Assembly: GCF_014642635.1 (NCBI RefSeq)
Contig: NZ_BMIQ01000001.1
Coordinates: forward strand, 310,001-374,000
Reading direction: 5' to 3'
DNA length: 64,000 bases
Source of the DNA: Aureimonas endophytica
GTDB lineage: Bacteria; Pseudomonadota; Alphaproteobacteria; Rhizobiales; Rhizobiaceae
In this document: piece by piece, positions 14,768 to 21,889 of the stretch
Position numbering within the stretch: the stretch's first letter is position 1
How the letters are laid out: each line of letters starts with the position of its first letter
Translations under genes and position numbers: made by a program
The notes under the pieces: model-generated
Seen by the model: only the letters and a program-made list of their open reading frames with translations
Told to the model about the DNA's origin: nothing
Databases searched by the model: none

Positions 14768-15106
14768 ATGTCCGCCATCGCCGCCGCCAAACCCTCCCGC
14801 GCCGATCGCATTGCCGCCGAGTGCGCCGCGATCGCCGCCTCCGGCGTTTGCGTCGCTTCGCACGAGCTGCGCGCCGGCGATCACGTCAGACTGATCGTCT
14901 GCGACGATCCGGATTTCAACGTGGGCGCCTACTGCCGCGTCGTCACGGTATTCGAGGGCGAGCACCCGCCGATCAACGTCGCGGCGGCGAAGAAGTACGG
15001 GGATCCTTTGCGAAACGTGATGACGAACCGTTGGACCGGAGTGCCGACAAGGATGCTCCACAGCCGGCCCGGCAACCGCTTCCAGATCATCAGCCGCAAG
15101 GAGTGA
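14768..15106 (+). CDS. Hypothetical island protein (112 aa)
   Basis: ATG 14768 follows GGGAG and the regulated promoter/hairpin pair, so this start is preferred to a GTG inside the hairpin. The protein has a helical N terminus (RADRIAAECAAIAASGV) and a beta-rich body (ELRAGDHVRLIVCDDPDFNV, YCRVVTVFEGEHPPINVAAA), ending RPGNRFQIISRKE. No family recognised. It is followed six bases later by the small HTH-like gene, in one transcript. Confidence 0.65.
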   Translation: MSAIAAAKPSRADRIAAECAAIAASGVCVASHELRAGDHVRLIVCDDPDFNVGAYCRVVTVFEGEHPPINVAAAKKYGDPLRNVMTNRWTGVPTRMLHSRPGNRFQIISRKE

Positions 15107-15112
15107 CGGCAC

Positions 15113-15367
15113 GTGTCGTACGACCGCATGGACGCAGACGAATTCAGGATGGCTCAGCAGCATCTTGGCCTGTCCGATGCGTCGATGGCCTTGATGCTGG
15201 GCATCAGCGACCCGCAACACGTCCGGCGCCTCAAGGCGGGGCCGGAGGCCGGGTACGCACGCGAAATCAAGCCCTGGCACGTCCGGCTGATCCGCGCATA
15301 CCTCGAGGGCTACCGGCCGGCGGACTGGCCGCAGGAAAATTTCTCGCCGCGCATGCGGAGGACTTGA
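15113..15367 (+). CDS. Small HTH-like protein (84 aa)
   Basis: GTG 15113 lies about a dozen bases after AAGGAG; ATG 15128 is an alternative. The sequence DEFRMAQQHLGLSDASMALM followed by LGISDPQHVRRLKAGPEAGY resembles a Cro/C1-type helix-turn-helix with an atypical loop, and ends with a Trp-containing helix (VRLIRAYLEGYRPADW). It may be the repressor that recognises the TTGCCATTGGCAA sites flanking it (14704 and 15374), but this is only positional inference. Confidence 0.6.
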   Translation: MSYDRMDADEFRMAQQHLGLSDASMALMLGISDPQHVRRLKAGPEAGYAREIKPWHVRLIRAYLEGYRPADWPQENFSPRMRRT

Positions 15368-15392
15368 TTTAAGTTGCCATTGGCTACATAAC
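15364..15392 (+). promoter_or_regulatory. Promoter with palindromic operator in the spacer (copy 2)
   Basis: The layout repeats copy 1: -35 TTGATT (15364-15369), operator TTGCCA-T-TGGCTA (15374-15386) beginning ten bases after the -35 start exactly as in copy 1, and a weaker -10 CATAAC (15387-15392). One base of the palindrome differs. The -35 overlaps the stop of the preceding small HTH-like gene. It drives the gene at 15456. Confidence 0.6.
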
Positions 15393-15425
15393 TCTTGGGC
15401 GGACATGATCCGCCCACCATCCCCG

Positions 15426-15440
15426 GTGCCATCGCGGCAC
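15426..15440 (+). repeat. 5'-UTR hairpin GTGCC-ATCGC-GGCAC (copy 2 of 3)
   Basis: Identical to copy 1 in stem and loop. Together with its flanks (CCATCCCCG before, ACTCCAGGAG after) it matches copy 3 over more than 30 bases, including the Shine-Dalgarno AGGAG. It ends 15 bases before ATG 15456. Confidence 0.7.
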
Positions 15441-15455
15441 TCCAGGAGACGCCAG

Positions 15456-16538
15456 ATGATCAAGACCACCCCGACCGCCGACGGCAAACGCATCTCCATC
15501 AGCTTCCCCTACGACCCGAAACTCGTAGCGACCGTGAAGACGATCCCCGGCGCGAAGTGGGACGGAGCGAGCTGGACCGTCGCGAAGCGCTATTCGAAAC
15601 AGGTCGAGGCGTTCGCCGGTGTCGCCGCCAATGCGGACGCGGCCTACGACGCGCTGATCGAGACGAAGAACCCCGAGATCAAGAAGGCCGCCGGCGGCAT
15701 AGTTTCCGTCCGCATCGACCGCAAGAACCGCATCGCGGACGTCTCTCCCCTCGGGATGGCGTGGCTCGGACCGGTCGGCAATCTGCAGGGCGCGAGGAGC
15801 CAGAAGGACTGGAACGGGAAGTTCCGCGGCTACCACGTTCCGATCGCGACGGAAGACAGGATCGGCGACCTGATCGAGGCCATCGCGGCCGTGGTCGAGG
15901 GCGAGAGGGCGAGGAAGGCCGAGATCGAGGCCGCCAGGGCCGCCCGCGCCGCCGAGCAGATCGCCCGCGCCGTCGAGCGCGCCGATCGCATGCAGGCCGA
16001 CATCGAGGCTGGTCGCGGCCGCAAGATCTACCTGCTCGCCCGCGTCCCGGACGTCGGCAAGGTCGTCCGCATCGGATCCTCGGCCAAGCGCATCACGGGA
16101 CACGGCAAGGCTTGGCGCCTGGGCGACGACTCGAGCGCGTACGGGATCGACCCCTCCTGGGAGGGCGAGCTGGTCTGCTACGCGTACTACGAGCCGGCGT
16201 CCGAAGCGGAGACCGCCGCCCTCGTCGAGCGCGAGACTGCCGCCGAGGCGGCCGAGGCGACCCGCGGGCGCCGCGCTGACGCTATCCGGCAGATCGACGC
16301 CTCCACGGACGCCCCCGAGGTCGGATCCGAACCCGACGGAGAGACGATCTGGTCCGACGACAGCGCGGCGCTCGGCGGCTGGCGCCGCTGGGTCGTCCTC
16401 ACGCCCGACGGCTGGCTCTGGTCGTTGACCTATGCCGGCGGCGACGGCGATAGCTGGGGCATGCGGAACTGCGGGTATTGCACCCGCGGCGTCCGGATCC
16501 GCGCCACCGAAGACCTCGTCGCCGCCATCAAGGCCTGA
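15456..16538 (+). CDS. HARP-like domain protein of the island (360 aa)
   Basis: ATG 15456 follows AGGAG within the shared leader. The first about 45 residues resemble a HARP-type domain (ISISFPYDPKLVATVKTIPG then AKWDGASWTVAKRY). In SMARCAL1-like annealing helicases and several phage proteins this precedes a helicase domain. Here no helicase motifs follow. The middle holds an Ala-rich charged helix (about residues 145-190), and the rest is a beta-rich domain (KIYLLARVPDVGKVVRIGSS, then a Trp-rich end with WRRWVVLTPDGWLWSLTY). It may bind branched or single-stranded DNA. The helix-rich middle and the C terminus are not recognised. Confidence 0.6.
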   Translation: MIKTTPTADGKRISISFPYDPKLVATVKTIPGAKWDGASWTVAKRYSKQVEAFAGVAANADAAYDALIETKNPEIKKAAGGIVSVRIDRKNRIADVSPLGMAWLGPVGNLQGARSQKDWNGKFRGYHVPIATEDRIGDLIEAIAAVVEGERARKAEIEAARAARAAEQIARAVERADRMQADIEAGRGRKIYLLARVPDVGKVVRIGSSAKRITGHGKAWRLGDDSSAYGIDPSWEGELVCYAYYEPASEAETAALVERETAAEAAEATRGRRADAIRQIDASTDAPEVGSEPDGETIWSDDSAALGGWRRWVVLTPDGWLWSLTYAGGDGDSWGMRNCGYCTRGVRIRATEDLVAAIKA

Positions 16539-16547
16539 TCCACCCCC

Positions 16548-16566
16548 GGTCCGGCCGAGCCGGACC
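16548..16566 (+). other. Perfect hairpin GGTCCGGC-CGA-GCCGGACC
   Basis: An 8-base-pair stem with a 3-base loop lies 9 bases after the stop of the HARP-like gene and 12 bases before the third leader hairpin. No T-run follows, so it may attenuate or separate transcripts rather than terminate fully. Confidence 0.5.
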
Positions 16567-16578
16567 ATTCCATCCCCG

Positions 16579-16593
16579 GTGCCACCGCGGCAC
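16579..16593 (+). repeat. 5'-UTR hairpin GTGCC-ACCGC-GGCAC (copy 3 of 3)
   Basis: The stem is identical to copies 1 and 2, with one loop base changed. Flanks match copy 2 closely. It lies 14 bases before ATG 16608, the interrupted first gene of the methylase operon. No copy of the spacer palindrome is present upstream of this one. Confidence 0.7.
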
Positions 16594-16607
16594 TCCAGGA
16601 GTCTCAG

Positions 16608-16979
16608 ATGCCCCCCGACACCACCAAACCGTCCGCCGTCGATCTCGCCCGCGTCCCCGCAATCCTCCTGCGCCGCCGGATGTCCGACACCTCCCGCGTC
16701 TACGCCCTCGGGCAGCTGCAGGAGCTTTAGGACTTCATCTCCGCCTTCGGCCGGCCGCCGCGCTTCTCGTACGACGGCCGGATCTTCGAGAACGCGCTAG
16801 CGCTCCGTCTCCACGCCTACGAGGCCCTCCTCGCCGCCGAGGACGGCCTCGAGCCGTTGCCGAACCCGCTCGCCGCGCCCCGGAGAAGGCGCGTCCGCAA
16901 CCGGCCCGCCGCTCCGCCGGCGGCCAGGGATTTCGAGGATTTCAGCCAGGAATACTGGGCCGAAGGAGGTGTGCTGTGA
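16608..16979 (+). pseudogene. Hypothetical gene interrupted by an in-frame amber codon
   Basis: ATG 16608 follows the shared leader and AGGAG. After 40 codons (ending YALGQLQEL) a TAG occurs at 16728-16730. The same frame then continues for 82 codons of protein-like sequence (FISAFGRPPRFSYDGRIFEN, LALRLHAYEALLAAEDGLE, ending FSQEYWAEGGVL) to a TGA at 16977-16979 that overlaps the next start. A single base change from a sense codon such as CAG would explain it. The intact product would be about 123 residues. Suppression or reinitiation is possible. No family recognised. Confidence 0.7.
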
Positions 16980-17224
16980 TCCCGACATTCTTCTCCGACC
17001 TCGGCACCGCCATGATCGTCGACCCGGCCTGCGTTTGGACGAAGGGCTCCGTCTTCCGCAGCGGCTACCGCTTCCTGACCTGCACCCATCGCAGCGCGGA
17101 TTTCATTGACGCCCGCGGACTCCCGTCCGCCGAGATCCGCTACCGGCCGGCCACCCGCGCCGAGATCGCCACCGCCGATCCGCGCCTTTGGAGCGAGCCG
17201 GGCGACCCGAGGACGGTGCAATGA
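16976..17224 (+). CDS. Hypothetical island protein (82 aa)
   Basis: GTG 16976 overlaps the stop of the interrupted gene (GTGA). The product is a compact beta-rich protein (IPTFFSDLGTAMIVDPACVW, FRSGYRFLTCTHRSADFIDA) ending in ADPRLWSEPGDPRTVQ. Its ATGA overlap with the next gene continues the coupled series. If the upstream amber stops ribosomes, expression of this gene would depend on its own weak initiation. No family recognised. Confidence 0.55.
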   Translation: MIPTFFSDLGTAMIVDPACVWTKGSVFRSGYRFLTCTHRSADFIDARGLPSAEIRYRPATRAEIATADPRLWSEPGDPRTVQ

Positions 17225-17538
17225 GCGCCGCCTTCGACGCCCGCGCCGTCCTCGACGAGAACGTCCGCCTTCGCGCCGAGGTCGCGTTCCTCCGTGGGCA
17301 GCTCGCCTATGTGGTCAGCCAGTCCTCCGCCGGCTTCGCTCGCGGCATGATCCGCACGCCCGGCACCGGACCGTTCCTCGACGTCGCCTCGGAGCCGGAA
17401 CCGGTCGCCGCGCCCGAGCCCACGCCGCCGCCCGTGAAGGCGGGCGCGTTCCCGCCGGAGCCGCTGCCGCCGGGGTTCGACATGATCGACGCCTACCTCG
17501 AATACCTCGCGCTGCCCGAAGGGGAGGACCTGCCGTGA
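17221..17538 (+). CDS. Hypothetical island protein with Pro-rich middle (105 aa)
   Basis: ATG 17221 overlaps the previous stop. A short N-terminal helix (LDENVRLRAEVAFLRGQLAY) has leucine-zipper-like spacing; a Pro/Ala-rich linker (EPEPVAAPEPTPPP) and a conserved-looking C-terminal helix (PPGFDMIDAYLEYLALPEGE) follow. It overlaps the next gene by GTGA. The pattern suggests a small oligomeric adaptor; no family recognised. Confidence 0.55.
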   Translation: MSAAFDARAVLDENVRLRAEVAFLRGQLAYVVSQSSAGFARGMIRTPGTGPFLDVASEPEPVAAPEPTPPPVKAGAFPPEPLPPGFDMIDAYLEYLALPEGEDLP

Positions 17539-19838
17539 CCGTCGCCGAACCCCACAACCTGAAGCCCACCGCCATCTGGAGGACGTCCGACGTCGCCGGT
17601 CTCGCTCGGACCTGGCTGCCGGACATCGAGATCGTCGAACTCCCGGACGGACGCTGGAGCACTTCGCTCTATTCCTGGGACGTCGAGAACGACCTCGACG
17701 GCTGCATTCACAACACCCGGGCAGCCGCCATCCGGTCGCAGGCCGCCGCCGGGATCCGACACGCCCGCGATCTCGCCGCCGAGCTCAGGTCCGGGATCGA
17801 GACGGTCTTCAGCATCTCCGACGAGCAGTTCCGGACCTACGTCGAGTGGCTGCGCGGCATCGTTTCCAGGGAGGCGTCTCGGAGGCAGGCCGCGATCGAG
17901 ATGTACGAGCGCGGCGTCCGTCGGGCGAATGAATGGATCGCTGACCAGCAGGCGAAGCGAGGCCTGACGGACGACGACCGGTTCGAGGACTCGTATCCGG
18001 CCTCCCTGCGGACCGCCCGCGGCAAGGTCCTAGAATACCGGGCGATGCTCGCCGAGCTTCAGGGTCCGATCGGGAAATCCGCGGAGGAAGAAGCGACGTC
18101 CGTCGCCGCCGAACCCTTCGCCGCCTATCTCGCCCTCGAGAGCACGCTCGGCGCCAGCATCCAGATCCGCCGTCTCGACGACTTCTGGCAAGCCCGGCAC
18201 AAATGCAGCTACGGCAACGGCTGCTACTCGATCCAGTATCACGGCAGATTCCCGACGCAGCAGGCGGCGTACGATCATGCCGTGCTTCGGATCCAATCGG
18301 CAGCGAGATGGGTGGTCGAGTCGGGCGAAAGCGTGCGGGTGAAGGCTGGCATCGGCGAGCCGGATGTGCTGCGGGCGAAAAAGATCCTGAAGTGGCTCGA
18401 GGGACTGACGCCGCCGGAGCCGGACGAGATCCCGGAGCCCGCCCCCGACGCGGCCCCGATCTTCCCCGCGGCGACGCGGAAGAAGGGAAGGAAAAAGGCT
18501 GCCGAGGCCGAGACGCCGATCGCCGAGACCGCGAAGCTCGTGCGCACCAGCCGCCGCCTCGAGCACTACCGGGCTCGTCTCGATGGCTGCATCGCCGCGA
18601 TCGCAAGCGCCAAGGACGATCTCCTCGACCACTACCTGTCCGCCCGCGACGAGCTGCAGGCGATCGTAGACGAGGAGCTCGGGTTCCTGTCGGGTCCGCC
18701 CGTGCCGCCGCCGGTCGAGCTGGTCTTCCGTCCGTCGAAGAAGAACGACGAGGTCGTCGAGATCGTGGTCGGCGAGGTGGCGCCGGGGATCTGGTGCGAG
18801 GGCACCCGCATCAGCATCGACAACTCGGGCTACGGCGGACCCTCCTGGTCCTTCGGCAAGCGGTTTGCGACCGAGGTCGAAGCCTGGAGCGAGGCCATCG
18901 GCAATCTGGCCAAGAACCTCCGCGATCGTCCTCGGCAGCCGGAGTCCGTGAAGAAGGCGCGGGAATGGCTGGAAGGCGTCGCGGCGGAGCGGGGCGTCGA
19001 CATCGATGCGCAGCTCGAGCGCATGAAGGAGCATCTGCAGGCGGTCCTCGAGATGTATCGATCGCAGAAGATGGCCGACCCGGAGGTCGATGCGCCCATC
19101 GCCGATGCCACCCCGCCGTCCAAGCTCGATCAGCTGCGCGGCATGCACGCCGAGTTCACGCGGATGCGCGACCAGCTGGACCGGGCCATCGAGCAGGAGG
19201 AGCTGCGGACGGGGAACGGCGCCCCGGAGCATTTCGCGTACTCGACGTTCGCGAAGGCGTGCCGAAAGCGCAAGGCGGACTTGGACGCGTCGATCGCGAA
19301 GCTGGACGAGCAGATCGCGGCCGAGACGGCTCCGGTTCTCCCGGCCTGGTCTCCGCCCGCCTGGGTCCGCGACGCCGAGGACACCGGCAGCAACGTCTTC
19401 GCTATCGCCGACGCCCTTCCGGACAAGCACGCCCTCGCATGGATCGACGAGCGCAACAGGCAGATCCGCCTCGCGACCGCGACCGTCCCGCCGTTCGAGG
19501 CCTGCATCGACTTCGGCCGCAACCTCGGCGCCTCGATCCAGATTCGCTCGACCCAGGACGGCGAGGCCTGGGAAGTCGCGCACGATTGCGCGTGGGGAGG
19601 CGGCGGCTACGTCGCACAGTTCCGCGGCCGCTACGTGACGAGGCGGGGTGCGTTCACCGTCGCGGCGAAGGCGATCCGGAAGGAGGCGACGATCCCGATC
19701 GAGGCGGCCAAGGTGAAGCCACCGGTGATGTGCGTCGGAGCCGAGGACCTGCGGCGCGCCCGCGAGATCCTGGAGTGGCTCGACGCATTGGCGCCGCCGG
19801 GGCCGGACGAGGTCGAGCCGGAAAGGGCGGCGGCGTGA
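17535..19838 (+). CDS. Large repeat-containing hypothetical protein (767 aa)
   Basis: It starts at GTG 17535, overlapping the previous stop. The protein is built from repeated units of roughly 100 residues: a beta-hairpin part with a GxxIxI core and an aromatic/Gly stretch, then a helix ending IL.WL..L. Units start near residues 25 (LPDGRWSTSLYSWDVENDLDG), 205 (LGASIQIRRLDDFWQARHKC), 422 (GTRISIDNSGYGGPSWSFGK) and 664 (LGASIQIRSTQDGEAWEVAH). Units 2 and 4 are the most alike, both ending near EPDEI or GPDEV. Charged helical linkers join them. No catalytic motif is seen. It overlaps the methylase gene by GTGA, so the two are probably made together. Confidence 0.65.
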   Translation: MTVAEPHNLKPTAIWRTSDVAGLARTWLPDIEIVELPDGRWSTSLYSWDVENDLDGCIHNTRAAAIRSQAAAGIRHARDLAAELRSGIETVFSISDEQFRTYVEWLRGIVSREASRRQAAIEMYERGVRRANEWIADQQAKRGLTDDDRFEDSYPASLRTARGKVLEYRAMLAELQGPIGKSAEEEATSVAAEPFAAYLALESTLGASIQIRRLDDFWQARHKCSYGNGCYSIQYHGRFPTQQAAYDHAVLRIQSAARWVVESGESVRVKAGIGEPDVLRAKKILKWLEGLTPPEPDEIPEPAPDAAPIFPAATRKKGRKKAAEAETPIAETAKLVRTSRRLEHYRARLDGCIAAIASAKDDLLDHYLSARDELQAIVDEELGFLSGPPVPPPVELVFRPSKKNDEVVEIVVGEVAPGIWCEGTRISIDNSGYGGPSWSFGKRFATEVEAWSEAIGNLAKNLRDRPRQPESVKKAREWLEGVAAERGVDIDAQLERMKEHLQAVLEMYRSQKMADPEVDAPIADATPPSKLDQLRGMHAEFTRMRDQLDRAIEQEELRTGNGAPEHFAYSTFAKACRKRKADLDASIAKLDEQIAAETAPVLPAWSPPAWVRDAEDTGSNVFAIADALPDKHALAWIDERNRQIRLATATVPPFEACIDFGRNLGASIQIRSTQDGEAWEVAHDCAWGGGGYVAQFRGRYVTRRGAFTVAAKAIRKEATIPIEAAKVKPPVMCVGAEDLRRAREILEWLDALAPPGPDEVEPERAAA

Positions 19839-20701
19839 GCGCCGTCGTCGCCCTCCGTCGCCCCGCGGTCCGATATTTCGGCGGGAAATGGCACCAGGCG
19901 CCGTTCCTGGTCCGCTTGTTCCCGGCCCACCGCACGTACGTCGAACCGTTCGGAGGCGGCGCATCCGTTCTTCTCCGGAAGCCGAAGGCGCCGGTCGAGG
20001 TCCTGAACGATGTGGACGACAACGTCGTGGCCTTGTACCGCGTACTCGCCGATCCACAGCTCTCCCGCCAGCTCGCCTTCGACTGCTACCTGACACCGTT
20101 CCGGTCGAGTGTCCTCGCCGACGCATTCCGCGTCCCGGACGACGCCGACGACCTGACGCGGGCTCGCAAACTGGTGACCCGTGGGGCGCTCGCGTACAAT
20201 TCCTCGGTAAGGCCGAAGACGGGTTCCGGCGCCGGGATCCGGCCACCTCAGAAGAGCGCTGGTCGCGGGACGACGCCCGCACAGGATTGGGCGACCTACC
20301 GGAAGAGCGTTCCGGGCTTCCACGCCCGCCTGCGCGAGGTCCGCATCAGCCAGCGTCCCGCGATCGACGTCATGCGCGATCACGACGGCGCCGACACGCT
20401 CCACTACTGCGACCCGCCCTACGTCCCGGCGACGCGCATGGCTCCGGACAAAGGGTACCGGCACGAGATGACCGTCCAGGCTCACGTCGAGCTCCTGGAG
20501 GTCCTCCGCTCGCTCCGCGGCTACGTCGTCCTGTCGGGCTACCCGAGCACCCTATACGACGACACTCTCGTCGGGTGGACGCGGATCGACCGGTCAGCGA
20601 CCGACGGCGGCGGGAACCGGAGGACGGAGAGCGTGTGGATGAACCCGCGGGCCGCCGAGGCGACGATGTCGTCCGAGGTCCGGCAGCTCTCCCTTTTCTG
20701 A
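19835..20701 (+). CDS. D12-class DNA adenine-N6 methyltransferase
   Basis: This is an orphan Dam/D12-type methylase of 288 residues with the class hallmarks in order: the N-terminal YFGGKW loop (about residues 14-19), the AdoMet motif EPFGGGASVLL (about 37-47), and the catalytic DPPY (about 193-196) followed by a substrate-handling region. GTG 19835 overlaps the upstream stop. No restriction endonuclease gene is adjacent, so the likely role is self-protection of the element against host restriction, or regulation. Recognition sequence unknown. It ends the rightward operon, 78 bp before a strong terminator. Confidence 0.88.
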   Translation: MSAVVALRRPAVRYFGGKWHQAPFLVRLFPAHRTYVEPFGGGASVLLRKPKAPVEVLNDVDDNVVALYRVLADPQLSRQLAFDCYLTPFRSSVLADAFRVPDDADDLTRARKLVTRGALAYNSSVRPKTGSGAGIRPPQKSAGRGTTPAQDWATYRKSVPGFHARLREVRISQRPAIDVMRDHDGADTLHYCDPPYVPATRMAPDKGYRHEMTVQAHVELLEVLRSLRGYVVLSGYPSTLYDDTLVGWTRIDRSATDGGGNRRTESVWMNPRAAEATMSSEVRQLSLF

Positions 20702-20778
20702 CCGCTTGCCCGTCCCGCGTGCGGACACCATTTCAGACGCGACAGGGGGCGAGCCCTGTTGGGGTCCACAGGGCCGCG

Positions 20779-20813
20779 AACCCGTCGGCGACTACGCCGG
20801 CGGGTTCTTTTCC
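20779..20813 (+). terminator. Strong intrinsic terminator between the two convergent operons
   Basis: AACCCGTCGGCG (20779-20790) pairs with CGCCGGCGGGTT (20795-20806) through 12 base pairs including one G-U, loop ACTA, followed by CTTTTCC. The orientation ends the methylase operon. It overlaps the 3' end of the convergent small gene by about 22 bases. A second hairpin ACAGGG-N6-CCCTGT lies just upstream (20742-20759). Confidence 0.8.
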
Positions 20814-21061
20814 TTCGCCGGCCGCCATGGCGAGTCGTGCCCGGTCCGCGTCCGATCGGCGATGCAGAGCCGGACCGCCTCTTCGAGGTTCCCGCGATCG
20901 CCGCGCCGGTCGTTCGCGACGAGGTCGTCGAGCGGCGTCCACGAGTCCGCGCACGCATGCTCGACGGAGCGGAGCGTCGTAGACGTGCCGCGGATATAGA
21001 GCCTTGGGCCCACCAGTTCCTGACGCTCGACGACGAGGTCGCCGTAGATGAGGTGTCGCAT
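20792..21061 (-). CDS. Hypothetical island protein (89 aa)
   Basis: The ATG at 21059-21061 is the best start; upstream codons in frame are poor. The product starts MRHLIYGDLVVERQELVGPR and continues LYIRGTSTTLRSVEHACADS, LDDLVANDRRGDRGNLEEAV, with a polar tail. It is the last gene of the leftward operon, and its stop lies inside the shared terminator. No family recognised. Confidence 0.55.
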   Translation of the reverse strand: MRHLIYGDLVVERQELVGPRLYIRGTSTTLRSVEHACADSWTPLDDLVANDRRGDRGNLEEAVRLCIADRTRTGHDSPWRPAKEKNPPA

Positions 21062-21116
21062 GCCGCCACCATACCGCACCCTCGGTTTCCGGTCGGTGCA
21101 CCAGCTGTCCGGCATT

Positions 21117-21176
21117 CTAGATAAGGCCGATCCACCGCCGACGCTCGAGCCGCAGGGTCTCGTCGAGCGACATCAT
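21117..21176 (-). CDS. Possible 19-residue peptide overlapping the secreted-protein gene
   Basis: Two adjacent ATG codons (21174-21176 and 21171-21173) overlap the stop of the preceding gene and open a 19-codon frame, MMSLDETLRLERRRWIGLI. The coupled start is the only support, so this is a weak call. Confidence 0.2.
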   Translation of the reverse strand: MMSLDETLRLERRRWIGLI

Positions 21177-21571
21177 TCGTCTCCGAACTCGCTGTAGATG
21201 CCCTTGGGCGCGATCCCCGGACACGCCTGCCAGCTCGACGACCACGAGACGCGCCCCTCTGGGATATCGAACAGGCCGAACGGGCGGCCGCGCCATTCCC
21301 CGACCGCGATCCCGTCGATGATGCCGGCCGGTCCGAGCTGCGCGGCGCCGATGCGGGCCGTGGTCGAGAACGCGCACTTCGGCCTGGCGTCGAGGATCGT
21401 CGGATCGGTCGCGGTCCAGCGGATCCGCCAACGGTCGCGGCCGGCCGGCGCGATGTCGAGCTCGCAGACCAGGGTGCCGCATTCCGCGCTGTAGCGGCCC
21501 GAATAGCGGTCGGCGGCAATGGTGGGGCAGGTCGCGAGGACGAGCGAGAGGGCGGCGAGAGCGGCTCGCAA
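21173..21571 (-). CDS. Predicted secreted protein, unusual TTG start (132 aa)
   Basis: No ATG or GTG fits: the frame starts with TTG at 21571, eight bases after GGAG. The first about 20 residues form a clear signal peptide (RAALAALSLVLATCPTIAAD), with cleavage likely after TIAA. The mature part has four Cys (two in AECGTLVCELDI, then CAFS and CPG) and a beta-rich body (RDRWRIRWTATDPTILDARP), suggesting a disulfide-bonded periplasmic protein. It sits inside the leftward operon, 42 bp after its upstream neighbour. No family recognised. Confidence 0.6.
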   Translation of the reverse strand: MRAALAALSLVLATCPTIAADRYSGRYSAECGTLVCELDIAPAGRDRWRIRWTATDPTILDARPKCAFSTTARIGAAQLGPAGIIDGIAVGEWRGRPFGLFDIPEGRVSWSSSWQACPGIAPKGIYSEFGDE

Positions 21572-21613
21572 TGCGGATCTCCAGGATTGGTGGGGCAGGT
21601 GGCGGAAGGGGCG

Positions 21614-21889
21614 TCAGCCCTGGTCGGCGGGGAAATCAAGCCGGCGGGTGCCCTCTGGCGTCAGCTGGTATTCCGTCATGGTCCAGACACCGTCCGGCCG
21701 GCGTTGGTGATGCCCGACGCGCCGGGTGACGGTCAGGAGCACGACGAACTCCTCGCGCTCCACCTTCGCCGCCTCGATCGCGGCGAAGAGGTCGGCCGCC
21801 GTCGCGTAGTCGTCGCTCGACAGAACGGCTGTCTCCGGCGGCAGGGCGAGGAGCCGGAGGAGGTCGGCCGCCGCGATAACGCGGGTCAC
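21614..21889 (-). CDS. Hypothetical island protein (91 aa)
   Basis: GTG 21889 overlaps the stop of the metallophosphoesterase gene (GTGA), so the two are coupled. The product is helical at the N terminus (AAADLLRLLALPPETAVL, then SSDDYATAADLFAAIEAAKV) and beta-rich afterwards (FVVLLTVTRRVGHHQRRPDG, VWTMTEYQLTPEGTRRLDFP). The last part has a winged-helix-like look (YQLTPEGTRRL). Possible small regulator. Confidence 0.6.
   Translation of the reverse strand: MTRVIAAADLLRLLALPPETAVLSSDDYATAADLFAAIEAAKVEREEFVVLLTVTRRVGHHQRRPDGVWTMTEYQLTPEGTRRLDFPADQG

Noticed and set aside
18030-20282. 750-codon antisense frame over the repeat protein and methylase
   Set aside because: Shadow of the forward frames; composition typical of antisense.
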